Assembly: GCA_947498355.1 (NCBI GenBank)
Contig: CANMKA010000030.1
Coordinates: 1 to 48,060, forward strand
DNA from: an uncultured Paraglaciecola sp.
GTDB taxonomy: Bacteria > Pseudomonadota > Gammaproteobacteria > Enterobacterales > Alteromonadaceae
DNA: 48,060 nucleotides
Direction: 5' to 3'
In this document: positions 45,615 through 48,060 of the stretch, in pieces
Numbering within the stretch: the stretch's first letter is position 1
Layout: each line of letters starts with the position of its first letter
Notes under the pieces: generated by a model
The model's input: the letters and a program-made list of their open reading frames with translations, nothing else
The model's database searches: none
Told to the model about the DNA's origin: nothing
Made by a program: the position numbers and the translations under genes

Positions 45615-46484
45615 CTAGTCTTCTACTGCAAAATACAATTCTGTTTTTAGTGCTTCGGGGTCACTTTCCATAGGATTGTTGAGGTATAGCTGCACAATTT
45701 GTTGGTCTTTAAGATTGATGTTATTCGGCAAAACCCATTGAGAATAAACCTGAGAAACTGTTTGCCACATACAATCGTGTGGACCATTATGCGTGAAGCA
45801 GGCCCATCGGCCGGCGCGCCATATAAAAGCTTCTAGTTTTTCATGATGCTCAGAGAGACCTTCAACAAAGCCAGCAAAAAAACGGCTTTCAGTTTGTTCC
45901 CCCGCCCACGGGTTATCAACAGAGACGCCAATAGGCTGTAAGTCCTCATAACTTAAAGGGGCTGCTATAGTTGATAGACGACCGTATAGCTCTCTAGCCA
46001 CCGAGGAGAAAGATTGCTCATTAAACCCTTTGCCATAAAATCCGTACACTTTCCGTTCAGGTAGCGTCTTCCAAACAGGTTCCAATTTTTGATTAGTAAG
46101 CTGTTTTTTAGGTTTAAGGCTGCCAGCACGTTCATTGTTTGGCAGTTTTCCTTGGGCTATATCGCTTGGCGTTATAGAGAAGTTCTTTTTAAACGCCCTA
46201 GAAAAAGATGATGGGGAATCGTAGCCGATACTAAGAGCGACATCGATAATATTGTGGTTTCCTTGTTTAATTAAATGCAGTGCCTTTTCAAGTTTATGCC
46301 GCTGAATAAACTCACCCAATTGGTAACCTGTCGCCGCAAAAAATATGCGGTTAAAATGGTACTTAGAAAATCCGGTATAACTTGCTAGGCCATCAAGGGT
46401 GATAGTTTGGTCGCTATTATCGTAAATATACTGACCAACTTGGTTAATGATTCTTGAATTATTGTTGCTTAAAGTATTCATCAT
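45615..46484 (-). CDS. AraC-family regulator with GyrI-like effector domain
   Basis: 289 residues. The two-helix-turn-helix AraC DNA-binding domain is N-terminal (VALSIGYDSPSSFSRAFKKNF) and a GyrI-like ligand domain follows (YGFYGKGFNEQSFSS... to the end), the Rob/SoxS-like inverted arrangement seen in multidrug and stress regulators. It stands 148 bases upstream of the hydrolase on the same strand and might control it. No attC is visible between them. Confidence 0.88.
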   Translation of the reverse strand: MMNTLSNNNSRIINQVGQYIYDNSDQTITLDGLASYTGFSKYHFNRIFFAATGYQLGEFIQRHKLEKALHLIKQGNHNIIDVALSIGYDSPSSFSRAFKKNFSITPSDIAQGKLPNNERAGSLKPKKQLTNQKLEPVWKTLPERKVYGFYGKGFNEQSFSSVARELYGRLSTIAAPLSYEDLQPIGVSVDNPWAGEQTESRFFAGFVEGLSEHHEKLEAFIWRAGRWACFTHNGPHDCMWQTVSQVYSQWVLPNNINLKDQQIVQLYLNNPMESDPEALKTELYFAVED

Positions 46485-46541
46485 GTATTTTTATCTTACA
46501 TTCCATATGTACTTTCGGCCTGCTCGTTTGTTTACCTGTAT

Positions 46542-46646
46542 GCATAACTTCCAATTAACGGGCAATTATACAATGCGATAATGCCGAAGGCGCATTGTAT
46601 AATTGTCCGCGCGACCGAAGGGAGTATGTTTAATTGTTTGTTAGGT
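46542..46646 (-). repeat. attC-like recombination site
   Basis: On the minus strand it begins ACCTAAC (R'', 46640-46646) and ends GTTATGC (R', 46542-46548). CAATTAA/TTAATTG (46552-46558 with 46630-46636) serve as L arms, and the stem is a perfect 15-bp inverted repeat (46563-46577 with 46591-46605). 105 bases long. Confidence 0.8.
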
Positions 46647-46876
46647 TTTATTTGTTGATATGAAGTATTACGTAGACAGCCATAGTTATAAGCTACGCCA
46701 AGTTAACATTTGAATCAATGTAGCTTGGTAAAAATTAACTTTGCGTTTGCGTCTGTCTGGCTAAAAAGTCGGTTTTGCCTCAAGCTTTAAGGCTTTTTAT
46801 GGCCTTTTGATGAATACTGGGCAGCTTAAGTGGACTCAAGGTATTTGAGTTGTGGTGGGTTAGTTTATTGACTGGG
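46647..46876. other. Gap between the cassette cluster and the Y1 transposase, with hairpins
   Basis: 230 bases. GCCTCAA/TTTAAGGC-type hairpin at 46777-46793, and AAGGC/GCCTT at 46789-46806, stand just downstream of the transposase gene on its strand. They look like REP-type elements that such transposases mobilise. A second imperfect hairpin lies near 46690-46730. No gene. Confidence 0.4.
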
Positions 46877-47860
46877 TTATGCCGATTTGAATAAGGTTTT
46901 GGCCTTTGCCATGCCTCGTATTCGTCGATGGTCTGTGTGCTGTTTGAATTGCTGTAACATGTGTTCACTGCCTACAGCGGTTGAAAAGTGTTGTTCAAAT
47001 TCTGTGGTGAGGGTCAGCCATTGGTCTGCGTCTAGGCTTAGTCGCTCTAGTATTGGGCTTTGAGTGTCTTCAATATACCCTGCTTTATGTGCCCGTATAC
47101 ATCGACCTGTACAGTCTACCAATTCACAGTAGTCTTTTAGGCTGTAAGCTATGCCTTTTGGCATATCTTGTCTGGGATTGCCTATGAAAGGCATAAGTGT
47201 TTTTGGTTGATGCTTTTTCTGTTTAATCGCTTGAGTGCGTTTGTGAATGCTAGTGTATTTGGAGTCCTCTGGCGTGTTTGCCATCTTGGCTCTAATGGGG
47301 TTCAAGTCAACATAAGCCATACAAGCTAGCACGGCTGCTTCATCTAATAGAGCTTGAGATTTGAATCTGCCTTCCCAAAATCGACCTGTACATTTGTCTT
47401 CTTTATTGGCTTCGCGGGCAATATGCTCATTGAGGTTACGCATGAACCAACTAATGTCATACAGACGCTTTCTGTATACCTCTATGGTCTCGTCAAAAAC
47501 TATACCTTCACTCTTTGTTAACACCTCTTGTCTAGTATACTTTTGTGTAATAAGCGTACCTTTATGCAGTTTATTCCAACGTGCTAACACGTCATCTTGT
47601 GACCACTTATCAGCTTGGTCTTTATCGACATACATAACCACATGGCAATGATTACTCATCACCGCATACGCGGCAATATCAATAGAAAACACTGAAGATA
47701 AAAACAATAAACGCTGCTCTACCCATTCTCGCCTATGTTCGTAATTTTGACCTGAGTACTTATCTACACCACATAAAAAAGACCGCCTCACACAGCGTGA
47801 AACGCAGTGGTAGTACGACGTATCAACAAGGCTGATTTGGCTTTTACGAGATTGAGGCAT
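46877..47860 (-). CDS. Y1 (HUH) transposase, REP-associated (RAYT-like)
   Basis: 327 residues. The HUH motif is H71-C-H73 in AVMSNHCHVVMYV. GRFWEGRFKSQALLDEAAVLACMAYVDLNPIRAKM (as GRFWEGRFKSQ and YVDLNPIRAKM) is the REP-associated tyrosine transposase signature. RAYTs nick REP hairpins through a tyrosine. The length, with a long C-terminus, fits the Alteromonadales type. It should act on the hairpins in the adjacent gap. Confidence 0.9.
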   Translation of the reverse strand: MPQSRKSQISLVDTSYYHCVSRCVRRSFLCGVDKYSGQNYEHRREWVEQRLLFLSSVFSIDIAAYAVMSNHCHVVMYVDKDQADKWSQDDVLARWNKLHKGTLITQKYTRQEVLTKSEGIVFDETIEVYRKRLYDISWFMRNLNEHIAREANKEDKCTGRFWEGRFKSQALLDEAAVLACMAYVDLNPIRAKMANTPEDSKYTSIHKRTQAIKQKKHQPKTLMPFIGNPRQDMPKGIAYSLKDYCELVDCTGRCIRAHKAGYIEDTQSPILERLSLDADQWLTLTTEFEQHFSTAVGSEHMLQQFKQHTDHRRIRGMAKAKTLFKSA

Positions 47861-47876
47861 GAGGGAATACCTTTAA

Positions 47877-47972
47877 TGAACAAACTAACCCAAAGCTTAG
47901 TTCCAACCATCCATTTTACAAATACTAAAATGGGTGTCTTTCTAAATTTTTTTGTTGCTTTGAACAAACTAA
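47877..47972. repeat. 12-bp direct repeats flanking a hairpin
   Basis: TGAACAAACTAA occurs at 47877-47888 and 47961-47972. Between them a near-perfect inverted repeat (47908-47918 with 47926-47936, 10 of 11 bases) forms a hairpin with a 7-base loop. It lies immediately upstream of the IS110-type transposase. Confidence 0.7.
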
Positions 47973-47987
47973 TAAAAGGAGAGCAGC

Positions 47988-48060
47988 ATGAACAAACATA
48001 ACATACTTTTTATTGGCCTTGATACTCACAAAGAGTTTGTCGAAGTGGCCTACATTGAAG
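47988..48060 (+). CDS. IS110-family transposase, N-terminus (runs off right edge)
   Basis: 24 codons from ATG 47988, with AGGAGAG as ribosome binding site. The start MNKHNILFIGLDTHKEFVEV is the DEDD transposase N-terminus (first catalytic Asp in IGLDTHKE) of IS110 elements. The rest lies beyond the window, so the subgroup and completeness cannot be judged. Confidence 0.85.
   Translation, partial: MNKHNILFIGLDTHKEFVEVAYIE

Larger units (their letters stand above)
43137..46646 (-). mobile_element. Integrase-less integron cassette cluster (CALIN-like)
   Basis: All four gene units lie on the minus strand, with two well-formed attC-like sites (44202-44319, 46542-46646) and weaker traces at other borders. 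The content is typical of chromosomal cassettes: a toxin-antitoxin pair and functionally unrelated genes. No integron integrase gene is in the window. The two clear sites contain 15-bp inverted repeats plus RYYYAAC/GTTRRRY-like ends. Confidence 0.6.

Overview
The window reads as a chromosomal segment of a marine gammaproteobacterium, most likely Alteromonadales (Alteromonadaceae; Paraglaciecola, Aliiglaciecola, Alteromonas or a close relative). This rests on the gene orders prmB-aroC with divergent smrB, hemA-prfA-prmC...sirB2-sirB1, and lolB-ispE-tRNA-Gln-prs-rplY-pth-ychF, a bioA/bioBFCD divergon with a BirA-type operator, moderate-to-low GC, and frequent TTG starts. The genus is an inference; no 16S gene is present.

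Left accessory region (1-4300): an array of polymorphic-toxin pieces. It holds the 3' end of one toxin with a SUKH-like immunity gene, a terminator, then a ~250-bp repeat leading into a WHH/HNH-type nuclease toxin cassette with an SMI1/KNR4 immunity gene. A second copy of the repeat is joined to what looks like the 3' end of a lost immunity gene. A GAD-like/Tdi1-type immunity gene and a short vgrG-like remnant follow, the latter reading in frame into an ABC exporter gene. The cassettes lack evident ribosome binding sites, so I read them as displaced (orphan) toxin tips of a type VI secretion effector whose full-length gene lies left of the window.

Housekeeping core (4344-42940): an Atm1-type ABC exporter, DUF3820 protein, PpnP, an outer-membrane barrel protein beside a 1300-residue lipoprotein, a dienelactone hydrolase, a gluzincin-like peptidase, a CspA-family protein, prmB-aroC-MFS transporter, smrB, a large M16 lipoprotein peptidase, the ABC-F protein YbiT, a UPF0225/SEC-C protein and a small exported protein. 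Then come biotin synthesis (bioA against bioB-bioF-bioC-bioD), and the hemA-prfA-prmC-sirB2-sirB1 operon interrupted by an HD-GYP response regulator. The divergent lolB-ispE-tRNA-Gln-prs-rplY-pth-ychF run closes the core with a clear terminator.

Right accessory region (42940-48060): genes all on the minus strand, separated by two long imperfect palindromes with integron attC architecture. They encode a YefM-YoeB toxin-antitoxin pair, an exported protein of unknown function, an alpha/beta hydrolase and an AraC-GyrI regulator. This looks like an integrase-less cassette cluster (CALIN). The attC ends of the hydrolase+AraC unit match each other exactly, as expected for one excisable cassette. It is bordered by a Y1 (HUH) REP-associated-type transposase and the first 24 codons of an IS110-family DEDD transposase that runs off the right edge.

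The two most interesting zones are therefore the toxin-tip array with repeat-mediated joints at the left and the previously unannotated-looking attC cassette cluster at the right.
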